Shown here in pieces: positions 13,200-25,248 of a stretch of 64,000 nt of DNA. Origin of the DNA: Anopheles merus (taxonomy: Eukaryota; Arthropoda; Insecta; Diptera; Culicidae); the NCBI RefSeq assembly GCF_017562075.2, contig NC_054084.1:36336499-36400498 (forward strand), read 5' to 3'. The notes below the pieces were generated by a model. That model did not search any database. It was not told the origin of the DNA and saw only the letters and a program-made list of their open reading frames with translations. The translations under genes were made by a program, and so were the position numbers. The first letter of the stretch is position 1, and every line of letters begins with the position of its first letter.

Positions 13200-15169
13200 T
13201 GAGTGAAGCTGATTTCAGCAAAGGCCAGCATCGCCACTCCAAAGTGGCATTCGCCATTCGTCTGTGAACTTGTACAATAGTGCTCGCCTCACAAATCTCG
13301 CACGACCGACCGGACGGTGGTGTACACGCGCTCTCGCGGTGGTTAGCGGCCTAGCGTCTCAACAAAGAAAAGCCCTGAGTCCGTCACGACGGGCGACTAA
13401 AAGTGTGCGGTTGTTTTTTTTCGTTCTTCGTTGCCCTTAGCAAGCCCGCGGAGAACGCATTTCTTGTTCCCAATTGTAGCGAATACAAGAGGCGCACACA
13501 CAGAGAGGCAAGCCGAGATCCGGATGTCAGTGCGGAGTTGTCATCTTTCCCGCAGGAGAACTGTCAAGTGTGCGAGGAGAGCTGCTGGCGACGAAAAGGT
13601 AGAAATAATGCGTTGCCAAGGCTAAAAATTTACAAAATCGCGCTTTCGCGTGCGTGTTGTGAGTGTGTGTCTGTGTGCGTGCTGATGGGATTTGGATTCG
13701 TGCAATTCCCGCACAGCGTGTGTGTTTTGTGATATTTGGTGGAGGTGGTGGTGGTGGTGGTGGGATGGTGTTGCTCACGTCTTTCCTCACAGATCCACGA
13801 TACAGTGCCGGTGGTGCAGAATACACAGCCAACTACGCTCAACCAAAGGGCGAAAAAAAATCACACACACGTACAGTACGCTCTTCCTGAACCTTCCGCT
13901 TCGCTCCTGTGGGGGTATGCGGAAGATTGGTGTATGTGTATGTGTGTTGCGAGAAGGGAGGAAGATGTTGGGTTTGTTGAAATGAAGATTAATTGAGAGG
14001 CAGGAGAGAAGATGGGGCAGTGCGCTGCTGCTGTGGATCTTGTGCGATCGTCGCGAAACGACGGATGTAGTGCCAAACCTTGTTGTATGTGTGTGTGCGG
14101 ATTGGTCCGAATTGGTGATGCTGCTGACTGCCGAGAAATATTGTGGCGGCGATGGTGAAAGAAAACGGGGAGATCCTCCGCGTTGGCCACTGAGCGGCAG
14201 GAGCAGAGCAGCAAGAGAAGGGATGCAGCGCACCGCGTTGTGTCCGTGAAAGAGTGAGCAAAAGGACCGCTTTCGATCCGAGTGCTATTGTGCATCAATG
14301 TTTGGCTGTGTGTGTGAAGGAGGAATTACGTTTTCCTTGGCGGTGTCTCGCGGATTATTACAAAATCCCCACCTCCCACCGCCGCCAATGTAGCATCATA
14401 AATCGAACAGTTTTCGATATGAAAACTGTCAAACGGGAAGCAATAGAGCACCAGTAACCGTGTGACGACACACACACACACACACACACACTGCTTGCTG
14501 GGGGGAGGGGGTGCAATAAAGGGTCAGTGGGGTAGTGTGGGAGAGCGCACCAGTGCTTGTAAAGGGTTTTTTGATTTTGGGTGCGACGGGGTGTGTGTGT
14601 GTGCAAAGGGATGTGCGGTAGTATTGAAAGGGAAAAGAAAAGCGCGAACTTCTTCGAGGTATTTGTGTGTGTGTGTGTGTGCTTGCGTTTGTTCCGATTT
14701 GCCGTGTGACGTATGTTACACAGTGCGTCGCCTAGAGGTGAGGAGAGAAGAGGGAGGGCTTGGTACAACGAGTGTCGAAACAATAGAGGACGCATTTAGT
14801 ACGTGAGAGCAATTACAAAGGAGTAGAGCAGGAAAAAGAAAACAAATCACAGCAAGCCGTGCACACGTCCGCTCCATATCCCGTTCGATGTACCCGCGTG
14901 TGTGTGTGTGTATGACACTGCTGCTTGTGTGTGTGTGTGTGTGTGTGTGTGCTTCTATCCTTCTCTATTGCTCTATGTGTGTGTGTGTCTGTGCGCTGTG
15001 TGGACTTTAAATGACAGTGTGTTTTTTCTGTGTTGTTTTCGGCTGCCAAATTTTCATCCCTCATTGCTTCCGGCAGCGTCCACTGCTGCTTCATCAACGC
15101 GCGATTCGTGTGCTGATGTGTGTTTTATTTTCTATTTCTTTCCTATTTTGTTGCAACGGCTATGTACAG
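13200..15169 (+). other. GT-rich probable transcribed leader / distal promoter region
   Basis: A GC- and GT-rich block unlike the AT-rich flanks, full of short CA/GT runs (14468-14491, 14926-14951), (GGT)n near 13738-13762 and many short open frames. This texture resembles long insect 5' UTRs. No splice-bounded coding frame is evident; the overlapping open frames on both strands are products of the simple repeats. It is inferred to be upstream leader or promoter DNA of the downstream PTEN gene, because the next coding sequence on this strand is PTEN. Confidence 0.35.
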
Positions 15170-15294
15170 AGCGGATCTTCTGTTGCAGACATTGAAGATG
15201 CATTCCACAGCAGCAGTCGGATCAACCGGACCGGCATTATAAACGGAGAATCCCGCAGCAGCTTCCTAACAACATGATACGGTGGTAAACAACG
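15170..15294 (+). other. Candidate distal 5' UTR exon
   Basis: A long pyrimidine tract at 15121-15155 precedes two possible acceptors (TACAG at 15169, TGCAG at 15188). The block ends ACAACG followed by a strong donor GTAAGC at 15295. It contains two very short upstream open frames (ATG at 15197 and 15274) and no extended coding frame. The best partner would be a PTEN leader exon, but no transcript evidence is available and it could belong to a non-coding RNA. Confidence 0.4.
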
Positions 15295-16335
15295 GTAAGC
15301 ACGGGAACGAAAACGATAGTTATCCTTGCACAAAACTTTGTTGATAAAAATGCCTTTGTTTTTGATTTTTTTTTTTAATATTGATGGTCAGTGCTAATAC
15401 TTTGTTGTATTTATATACGGGGCTTTTAAATATATTTTAAAAATATCTTTTTATTTCTTATCGAGTATTGTATTTTGGTAAATGATCCCTCAAATTTAGC
15501 CATGTTTGCCAAAATGCTGCATGCAAAAAATGCAAAATGCTTTGAAGCCTATTCTCCTTCTAAGCAAGCTAGTATGCGCCGCTCGTATCCTTGCAAAGGA
15601 CACCCGCAAAGTTCAATAAACTGGGAAGGTGTGGGAAGGCAAAAAGTGAAAGTTTTTTCTCCCTGCCGTTATTTGCTGGTGTTTGTCTGCAATGAACTGC
15701 ATTGGAAATAATAATAAAAAAAAATCATTTTAAAAATTGATTCTACTTGTGAATGTGAAAAAGTGTTTGTTCCTGCAACAAAATTAAATCAAAACCCAAA
15801 AAAGGACCATTTGAAGGTTTCTTTGTTCGCACGCAACATCGTTTTCTCCCGATAAATGATGACGTTCGCACAAACGGCGCGCGCGTTTCTATGTATGTGT
15901 GCACTCTTTGTCGGTGTGTGGGGAGTCTCTAGCAGCAAAGTATCCTTGCGCGCACGTGTGTGTCCTTACATGACGTGTGGGGCATGTAAACGGGCATGTC
16001 TTGGAGTCGGAATGTCAGTGACCAGATAGGGTTATAGAAGGGATGCCCATTCCCGTTTCGGCCGAAGCCGTGCTTTGTTTTATTTTTCCATCTTCACCCC
16101 TCCCCTTAAAGGTGGTTGTGCGTGCTAAAGATGTGGGGGAAGGGTTCTGCGTGGCGTACGCGATAGCCGGCTTTTCAATCGCCCTGCAAAATTGAGAGAG
16201 AGAAAGAGAGAGATAGAGAGAGAAAAAGAGAGAAATGGTACGAGAAAAGGTGAAACGGAAGCGAAATAGAAGCGTTTTGGAGTAGATTCTCTCAAATGTC
16301 TAAGAACGATGATGAGTAGATGTGTGTTGGTGTGT

Positions 16336-16342
<7 letters not shown>

Positions 16343-16366
<24 letters not shown>
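16343..16366. repeat. (GA)n microsatellite
   Basis: A GA tract of about 12 units in a wider purine-rich region (16195-16400). Confidence 0.85.
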
Positions 16367-16367
<1 letters not shown>

Positions 16368-18351
16368 AAGAGTAACAAACAGCCTGAGAGCAAGAGAGAC
16401 GCGACGCGCACATTACATCCGCTGTAAAAGTAGTTAACTTCGAAACAAAGAGGCCCTTCTACTAAACCGGGGCTAAACGGGCGACCAGCTGGTTTTTGTT
16501 AGTTTGGCTGGCCACTGGGAGTGCTCTGGCGTGTGTGTGTGTTGCTGTTTGAGTAAAGACAGAGAAATTGAACTCTCCGCGTGGTAAAGTGGTGGTTGCA
16601 AAAGTGTGTATGGTGATGAGAGCAGGGAGAGGATGGGCGGCGGGGGATGGTCATGCGTGTTGCGTGGGGTAAAAGGGGCTGCAAGTGGGGCGCAAACGTT
16701 CATTAGCACCCGAAGCACGCGATGAATTGAAGTTTTGTTTCGCGCTGCGTACAATTTCAATAGAAAACATTTCAAACCTAAGGAGATAGTGGATTTTTGT
16801 CATGACTTTTACTTTAGAAAATGAGTTAAATTCAGGACATAGTAATGCGATGTGACAGCTCCAGTTTTAAGCTTTTTAATGTATTTCTTGTGAGAATGGA
16901 CGAATTCAAACACTAGCATTTCATGATTTTGGATTGTTTTTAAAATTGTAAAGAATTAGAGGAAATTTATTATCATCTGACTCAAATTGAAATTAATTGA
17001 CTCTTTTTGCATGGCTATCATTTATTTAAATCGATGACAGTTATCGTATTTCACGCGCGAGTAAATAATTCATTGCGGAGGAATTAATGAAATAGATTGT
17101 GGAATAAAATAGATATCACAGAAACTAGCTCTGCACCCTTTAATTCATCCAGAATGCATAAAATGACACACCTATCGCGTAATTGCACTGACCACCCTCA
17201 AATGGCGCTGACCGCCATGGGATCATGGGCGCATCTCAACTATGAGGGCTGGCGAATGTTAAAAGACCCATAAATCAGTAGACCCTCGTCATAGCAGGGG
17301 AGAAGAGAGGTCATTTGTGTGCAGGAAACACAGGAAACACAACGATAGGCAGCTACGGTTGACACGTTGGCATTTTATTGCATTTCAAGCCGTAATGAAT
17401 GAGAGCTGTGATCGTTACGTGACACATTCCCAAACAATCCATGCCAGGCCACCAAGTAGGAGTAAAAGGGTATCAGATGGAAATTACTGTATTGAAATGT
17501 TTATCTTGAAGTTATATTGTTTGAAAATTACATCCAAATTGATCAAATAATTTGCTTTGACACATGATGTTTCCTTTTGTGAATGCTTTAACCGAAGCTT
17601 CAACCCTTCAAAAGTGCAATAAATGTTTGTTGAAGGCTTTGCTGTTATTGACCTTTTCGCTAAACTATGCTTGTATAAAAGAACACTCAAGTCCTTGAAC
17701 ATTTATTTAATTTCTTGATCCAAGATAGAAAGTGAAAAACAGCACCGATCGAGCGAATGTGTAAAATGGGAAGAAAAGAGATCGAAAAGCTCAATATCAT
17801 TGTACCTATCCGTTGTGCCCGTACGCGCCCAAAAACCAACCTGACATCCTGTGTGGTTTTAAGCAACGGTCGACCATTCCTCCTCTCCCCTTGAAACAGC
17901 ATAAGCATCCCAGCAGCATCCTGTTTCAACGAGGAAAAAAGGCCAGCAAAGCAATAACATCGCAACAACACTTTTAACCGCCTCGCGCAGGGGCTGGTCC
18001 TTCGCGCCCGCTTGATGGAAAAGCAAATGGAGAAAAAAGAAAGAAAGGAAGCAGAACGAAGGGCGAAGGCAGCAGCAGCAGCATCAGTCGGAACAAAAAT
18101 CTCGACAATTCTGCTTTATGCGTCTCATCGTTTCACCCCTTTTTTCTCGCCTTTCCGTGCCTCTCAACACATACGCACACACATGCACACACTTGTCTTG
18201 TTGAGATGTTCGGGCTTCCTTCACCGTTGTGCAGGTTGTCTGTTGTTGATCCTGCACCCTTCAGCGCCTTTCAGGCTCTCCTTTTTAACCTTTTTCGCTT
18301 TAGCGTGACAGGGGAGTTTTGGGAAACGATCAGCTAGACTTGTTTCTGTAC

Positions 18352-18935
18352 AAGTGATGTGCTCTTTGGAGCGCACCCACGACTCCGGTTATTGTTATTC
18401 TGATTCTGACTCTGTCATAATCCGAACCACTAGTTGCGCCTGGAGTCGTCCGGAGTCGTCCCGAGTAGTTCGAAGTCGTTCGGAATCGTCCGGAGACACC
18501 CGAAGTCGTTCGGAGTCGTCTGGAGTCGTTCAGAGTCGTCCAAAATCGTCCGGAGTCGTTTGGAATCAAAGTCGGTCGGAGTCAACAGGAGCCGTGCGGT
18601 GCAATATGCTTGTGATCACGCATTTCATTTCGTTGTGTTTTTTGTCTTTCCCTTTGCGCTTGCACGCTGGAAGATTCCAACTCCAACCGATTCCAGACGA
18701 CTCCGGACGACTCTGACTTGGAACGACTCCGGACGACTCCAACTTGGAACGACTCCGGACGACTCCGACTTGGAACGACTCCGACCGACTCCGGGCTACT
18801 CCGCCTCCGAACGACTCCGGGCTACTCCGGACGACTCCGGATAATGACCAGTAACTAACTTTCGGAGTCAGTTTCGAAATTATCGAAGGCGGATCGGAGT
18901 CGACTCCGGATTTTTGCCAACTTTACCCATCACTG
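18352..18935. mobile_element. hAT-like non-autonomous element with minisatellite arms, copy I
   Basis: Ends AAGTGATG and CATCACTG, flanked by a perfect 8-bp direct repeat TTCTGTAC at 18344-18351 and 18936-18943, the duplication length typical of hAT transposons. The left arm (about 18425-18590) is an array of CGGAGTCGT-type units and the right arm (about 18690-18840) is the inverse array CGACTCCGG, so the arms can pair as one long hairpin. Between them is a core of about 100 bp (18590-18690). No transposase is encoded. Confidence 0.75.
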
Positions 18936-20581
18936 TTCTGTACATTGGATTTTCTTGTTAGATTCAGTGATTTTTACAATCAATCGTGTTATTCCCCAAT
19001 TTTTATGTTGATATAATGTTGATGCTAGTTGGACAACTATTTCCCCAGTAATGAATATTAGTTGAGCAATCCCCCAAACTTCATCTCATCAAACGATCCA
19101 CTTCACCTTGTACGCATCGTTCAACAACCATCTACGCGAATGATTTGCGCCTAATATGTTTACCCATTTTCCTCAACAAAGCAAATCCAAAACGTTCAGT
19201 ATGTCACTGGCTCTGGAAGTGATCATGCTGCGCGTGCGGCTCCGTGTCCGTGCACCTCGACCGGACCGATTAATCGAGCTACCACCATCACCACCACCAC
19301 CACCACCACTAGCCGCCAGCTGATCGGCAGAAAAGAGAAGCGAACCCCCATGCATGCGCAAGGGCATCTAAGACGCGCGCGCGCACACACGTGTGCGTGT
19401 TGCTTGGGGTTGTTGGTGGTGGTGGTGGTTGGCTTTAAGCAAACGCGAGTTTAAGCGTGCACTAATTCGAGGTTATTTTTATGCTTTTCCACTCGTGCGC
19501 ATTTCCTTTCCCTCTCTCTCTCTCTCGCCTGCCGCCTGCCGCCCTTTCCATGGGATCGTTTCTTTCAAACGCTTCCTCGGTGTTGTCGATCATCACCCAC
19601 TTTCTTTGCACATTCGTCACCGCGCAACATTTAGCAGGGTGGCAGTGGGCGGGGTGGCGATCGTGAATGGGACATAGGGGAGGTGCCTCCGCGCAGTGAA
19701 AACGTGTAACGTTCCAACGGTCATATGCAAATTGTGTCGTCGCGCGTGTGCTGTCCACTTTGTGTGTGTGGTTTATTGTGTGTGATGCCGTTTCAGCAGG
19801 TCAATCTGCATGCGAACCGGCCGATTGTGTAACATGGATAAACAATGCGGTGTTTGACTCTTTAAACATTCGTTGGTCGGTTGTTTTTGTCTACGGTAGC
19901 TTGCCGAAATTTGTTGGAGTTTTACGTTAAAAGGGTATGTTTTGAGTGGTGCTTGGAGATGCAGGAGGACACGGTAGATTAAATGTCGTTCAGCTTTGGA
20001 TTATCAAACACTTCTTCCGATTGGAACAATATCAAAATGTATCTTCTTTTCCTATGAATTGCCCATGGTATTAGGTAGGAACAATATTGGTTATATTTGT
20101 GCGATAATCTAAAAAAGATCAACAAAGCATATTTAATCACATAACCAACCAAAACTGGCACTCCAAAACCGCCCACCTAAGAAGTCAGTACTCAATCTCG
20201 CATGTAAAATACACTTTTGAACATGAACACATAGAAGCGATACTAAAAAAATCTCCATTTCCCAATCGCACGTGGTCCCATTCTCACAGTGTGTTAATGC
20301 TACTCAAACGCCATGCTTTCAAATGGAGGATCGCGTTAGACTTAAGTGATCACTCCAACGGCTGACTGGCTGGACTGGATGGTTGCGCAAACACAGACAC
20401 ACATTCCGTAGAGAGCGAGAGAGCGAGAGAGAGGGAGGCTGTAGATCCATAGAACCATTCTACGAAATGATGATCGTGGGTCGAGGGATCTCGACGCCTA
20501 GCCTTCCCTTTTTTTGTTCATATCGTCTCGGAAAGGAAGGCATTCATTACGAACGCGAAAGAATACCCTGCGCACGCGGCT

Positions 20582-20582
<1 letters not shown>

Positions 20583-20613
<31 letters not shown>
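20583..20613. repeat. (CT)n microsatellite
   Basis: About 15 CT units followed by imperfect CTCG/CTCT repeats. Confidence 0.9.
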
Positions 20614-20616
<3 letters not shown>

Positions 20617-21159
20617 CTCTCTCGCTCTCTCTTACTCTCACCCCTAGAGCCGAGTTAATTAACCATCCATCCACCCATCCATCCATCCAGACTTCCTCAA
20701 TGTCAAGGTCATTTGGGTTGCGTCTGTCTAGATCTATTTTCGGGATTGCTTAATTCAATTTACCCCACGAGCACTTCTCCGGCCGCTAATAGGGCGGTCG
20801 GCGTGCGCCTGTGGTGGTGCGAGGCGAAGAAAGAAATGGCTCTTCCACATCAAGTTCTTTCCTGCCTTTGGGTAGAACGGGGTGAGCTCGCGAGACCTTT
20901 GACCGTGACTGACTGCTCTGCCTGCCTGCCAGTGCGTGTTTGTGTGTGTGTGTGCTCATAATCATGCTGGTATGGTCGGCAACATAGACCAAAGGAAGAA
21001 ACGATTCGTTCAATCGATCGTACCCACAGCATCTGCTGTTCACTTTTGGCAGTATTTTCAGATACTCGTTACCAGTACAGACTTGAGTGTTAGTTTCGGT
21101 AAGGAAATTATTTTCCACCGATTTTCATATGAACAAAGAGTTGGTAGAGTCGTTGAATA

Positions 21160-21681
21160 CAGGGTTTCGAATCATATAAGGGAATAGTTCAATCACTTAG
21201 GGGAATGTTGCAAATCGGTAGGGGAATGTTGCAAGCAAGCTGTGGATGTTTGCAATCACTTAGGGGAGTTTTGCAATCGATTAGGGGAATGTTGCAATCG
21301 TACTGTGGAGCTGTCATCAGACTGTGGGTGCCGATGTAAAAAGCAACGAATTGGTACCGATGATGTTTTTTTATAAAACATCGTTTGGAGTTGTTTTCGT
21401 GTGGGATTCTGCTGTACATATGATAAACTAAATAAATCCTGCTGCAGAACCATAATTAAACATGATAAGTTAGTAAGATTGACGAAAATATTTTAAGGTA
21501 TTTACAGCGGTACCCACAGTCTGATGACAGCTCCACAGTACGCTTGCAACATTCCCCTAATCGATTGCAAAACTCCCCTAAGTGATTGCAAACATCCACA
21601 GCTTGCATGCAATATTCCCCTACCGATTTGCAACATTCCCCTAAGTGATTGAACTATTCCCTTATATGATTCGAAACCCTG
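21160..21681. mobile_element. Palindromic MITE with TA target site
   Basis: Two arms of about 180 bp (21160-21338 and 21505-21681) are near-perfect reverse complements with only a handful of mismatches, separated by a spacer of about 165 bp. The ends are CAGGGTTTCG and CGAAACCCTG, flanked by TA on both sides (21158-21159 and 21682-21683), as for Tc1/mariner-type insertions. Within each arm the motif CTTAGGGGAATGTTGCAA recurs in diverged form. There is no coding capacity, so it would be non-autonomous. Confidence 0.85.
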
Positions 21682-24515
21682 TAAAAGAGAAAACAAGCTG
21701 CTCCTTCAGTTATAACAATCGGGACTGTTCTTGTGTGTGCGGGAGTGGTTCGGTCTTGGGATCATCTAGTTCGCTTGTAGAATTCAATCTGTTTTCTGCG
21801 GTGGTAGATAACATACTGACAGCTGAGGATATTCAGCTACAAGCTATTATCACTGTCATTTCATTTATTTTGTCTAGCTAATGGTTTTACACAAAAGTAT
21901 AAGTTGCTTATAACTAGTCTCAACCATGGCAGGATGTATGTATAATAGGTGAAGTATGAATAGAAAACACGGCTGGGAAGGAGCTAGAGGAGGACGATGT
22001 TTTAGTAGACGGGGAGAGACATAAAAGTCGATAGAGGAAAGAAGAGGAGGGACTGCATGGAGTAGGATATGGAGGCGATGAATGATGATCGGGCTTGAGT
22101 ACGGCGTAATTCGAGTGACTCAAGCTCAAAAAATTGAAGCTGAACAGGATACAGAGGGAGTTGGTGTCCAGGGTCGAGTATTCTCCGGAGTGCCAAACGT
22201 GTGAACGCTTTTTCTGCATGGTGACTTGGCAGGGATAAGCGACCAACTTCCTAAGAATTCCATTTCTCAAGACAGCACAAAAAAGTAAGAATATTGATAA
22301 GTTTGCACAACAGAATACTTGATTGAAAACCTGGTTGTAGTGTTCCGCTTTCCTATATAATGATTGATGAATTTAGAAATTACTCACAATTAAAGTATAT
22401 TAAAACGATCGAACTAACGTCATTACATCTAGAGCTTTGTTTTTCCGAATAAAAAAAAAGTTAAAGATATTAAGAATTATACTTTTTTTTACAACATGAA
22501 CATTTAGACAGTTGTCATATTCCATATATGGTTTACTCTCTCGGATGAATGTCTCCCTAAGGTAGATTTTCCTAAACTGCATATGCGATTTGACTGCATA
22601 GATTCTCTAAGGCGAGTTTTTGAATGACAGTTTTTACTATTTTATTTAGTGGTCAATAGAGACCATATTCCATATAGTGGTTAAAAATTGACCAGCCTCC
22701 CTTGGCTACGCCGTAGCAACACATTGATTTACAGTGAAATCTCTGTGAGGTGAATCGTAAAAAGACCGTTTGGAGAGCTTGGAAAAGTATTCATGTTGAG
22801 GAAAACTTATGAAGGTATTGCTATGAGGTATCCCAGAAACCACGGAAAAACATGGCATCCTTTGACCAACAGTGACCCAAAAATACACCCTTAAGAATTT
22901 CGGTTGCCAAATCGCATGTAATGTGTTCGGAAGATAGCTACGGTCGCCATGTAATGCGATGATAGTACAACTGTACCTCGAGTATCGTCGCGGTAGGTCA
23001 GTGTTTCGCTGACATGTATCGATGAAGAATCATACTTTGTTCGAAGCGGACTTTTCAACACTTGATCGTCCGGGCGATCATAGAAACCCAAAAGGGGTTT
23101 CCCTTACTGGAAACGTTGGAGTTTAGAAGCCTTACCTTGGGTAGGGGGACATAACTAAACTCTTGAAATAAGTTGGAAGGTGAAGGTTTTCGGCAGCGTA
23201 ATGTCCTATCTTGACAGTCCGAACGAATCTGACTTGCCATGGTCGGAATTGCTTTTATTTATACTCCAATGAAGTTAAGAGTTTCGCACATTTGGTTCCG
23301 GATTTTATGTTGGGAAGTTATTGTTTTCACCCAGCTAGTTACGTTTGTCTTTTGTTGACAAGAACGATAGTTCTTGTCACTAAGTTCCTGTTTTGGGTTT
23401 AATGCATATACTGTTCCTACTTTGGGTTACATACTGTTGTTCCTGCTTATGTTGTGCGTTTCGGTTGTTTTTGATAAGTGTGTCACATCTCTTATTTGTT
23501 TGAATGGACGGCCTGAATTCTTCCGGGTGTGTTGCTATGGTATGATCTGATTTACTGAATGTGTTGTAATGAATGTGTTACAATGGTGTGGTTTGGCTTT
23601 CTAAAGTGTGTTACAATGTGTCTATATCTGATAGTGTGTATTATAATAAGTTTTATATAGCTTTTTTATATGCTACACGCATATGCAATTTAAAGGATAT
23701 TCGCCTAAGAAAGACATTCATCTTGAAAAGAAATGTATGGAATATGACGGAACCTTAAAAATGTTCAATATTAAACAATTCATCTAGCAGAGACTACACA
23801 TTAGTGAGATTTCACTGTATTTTCCCTAAGATCAAAATCTCTGTATGCTGAAGGATCTGCCATTCGATTTTCATTCATACGTTTGGAAATGAGCTAAGTT
23901 CGTCGAACGCGCGAATTGTCACATTCGTCCGGTGTGAAGGAGCTCTAATGCGTAACTTGCTTAACGTAACGTGATCGTGGCGGCGCAGGTTGCTACACTT
24001 ATGCTGCAAAATGATTGAAAACCACTGCTGCATTTCTATTGAAAATGTTTCGCGCTGGTTTTCGATAAAATATGATTGATTCCGATGATAAATTTCACAT
24101 CACGTAGATTGCTCAATTCTGCCAGAGAACCTGCTTCTTTATGGTTTATAAACATACACAAAATAAATTAAAATGAGTTTGTTACGTTTTCTTGTATCTT
24201 TATTGCACTACCTGTTCTCTCGCGTCTCTTGTACAATTCTCTTGTTCCCATGTGCCCCCGACATCCGGCCGCTGTCACTTGTTATTCCCCGAGGTGCGTA
24301 TAGACGTGCCGGTGGACGCACTGCTAGCCAAAAGGGTTCACTCCGCACAGTGGGGTGTCCTGCCAACAGAGTTTAACTCTTTTCATGTTGAGATCGGCAT
24401 TGAAAAAGTCACACACAGAACAATCTGGCATGTCATCAGCCTGGATAATTCGACTGTTTCGAATGAAGCATATATTACGCGCGAGGCAAGTAGCTCTGGT
24501 TGCAAAATTGAGGTA

Positions 24516-24871
24516 CAGACGATCCCCGAGATACACGGTAAATGGGGACCGAAAACGGCAGCAAAATACCGCGTATCTCGAATTTCCTGCGTAAGTCCAA
24601 TCTCGTAATTTGCAGCCAAAATATCACTAATCTTCGTGTAATGTTGCAAGTACGGGGTGGTTTTATCCCCCAATTTAATTATTTGATATGCTTCTACTGC
24701 ATGTAACCGTTTTAAACCTTTGGAAATGGTATTTTACATTCGATCAATACGGAAATTATTTGGTATTTCACAATGGATGTGTCAAATCAGTACAATTTGC
24801 TCAAAGAACTGTCAAATTTGGAAAACTGCGTATCTCCGAATCCGCGTATAAGAGGTCTCGGGGACCGCCTG
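24516..24871. mobile_element. MITE with TA target site
   Basis: Ends CAGACGATCCCCGAGA and TCTCGGGGACCGCCTG are imperfect inverted repeats, flanked by TA at 24514-24515 and 24872-24873. Further internal inverted similarity includes CGCGTATCTCGAAT against CGTATCTCCGAATCCGCG. About 356 bp, with no transposase. Confidence 0.7.
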
Positions 24872-25133
24872 TACTTTTGCAAATGTCACTCTACATGGCT
24901 TCTATTTGCATGGTGAGAGATGAGATGTGAGTAGTGAGTTCTTCTGCGTAATGAACATACAGCACGTGTACATGTGCCCTGCTCACACCGGCCAAAGGTG
25001 AGATGAGTGTATGCGTTTATTCATGCATTTTTTCTTCATGTTCTAGAAGAAAAAAAATGCACCGAAGACAAGAGATAAGAGAAGAGAAGAGATTAAAAGA
25101 CTCGCGACTGCATTCGTCTCTAGGTCTCTAGAC

Positions 25134-25248
25134 CAGGGGCCTCCAAACTTTTCACTATTTATTTTAACCTCTACCAAGTCGTCGCGGGTCACATTACAGA
25201 CTATTGAGGGCCGCATGCAGCTCGCGGGCCGAAGTTTGGAGACCTCTG
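25134..25248. mobile_element. Small hAT-type MITE
   Basis: Inverted ends CAGGGGCCTCCAAACTT and AAGTTTGGAGACCTCTG enclose about 115 bp. The flanking octamers CTCTAGAC (25126-25133) and GTCTAGAC (25249-25256) match at seven of eight positions, as for a hAT target-site duplication. The termini resemble the widely found CAGGGGTCTCCAAAC ends of animal hAT elements. Confidence 0.75.

Noticed and set aside
13403..15277. Many overlapping open frames of 60-150 codons on both strands
   Set aside because: They consist of His-Thr or Cys-Val runs from CA/GT repeats and lack splice-bounded or domain-like segments; better explained as leader sequence.
24192..24608. 138-codon open frame on the + strand
   Set aside because: No recognisable domain or splice context, and its 3' third overlaps the TA-flanked MITE starting at 24516.
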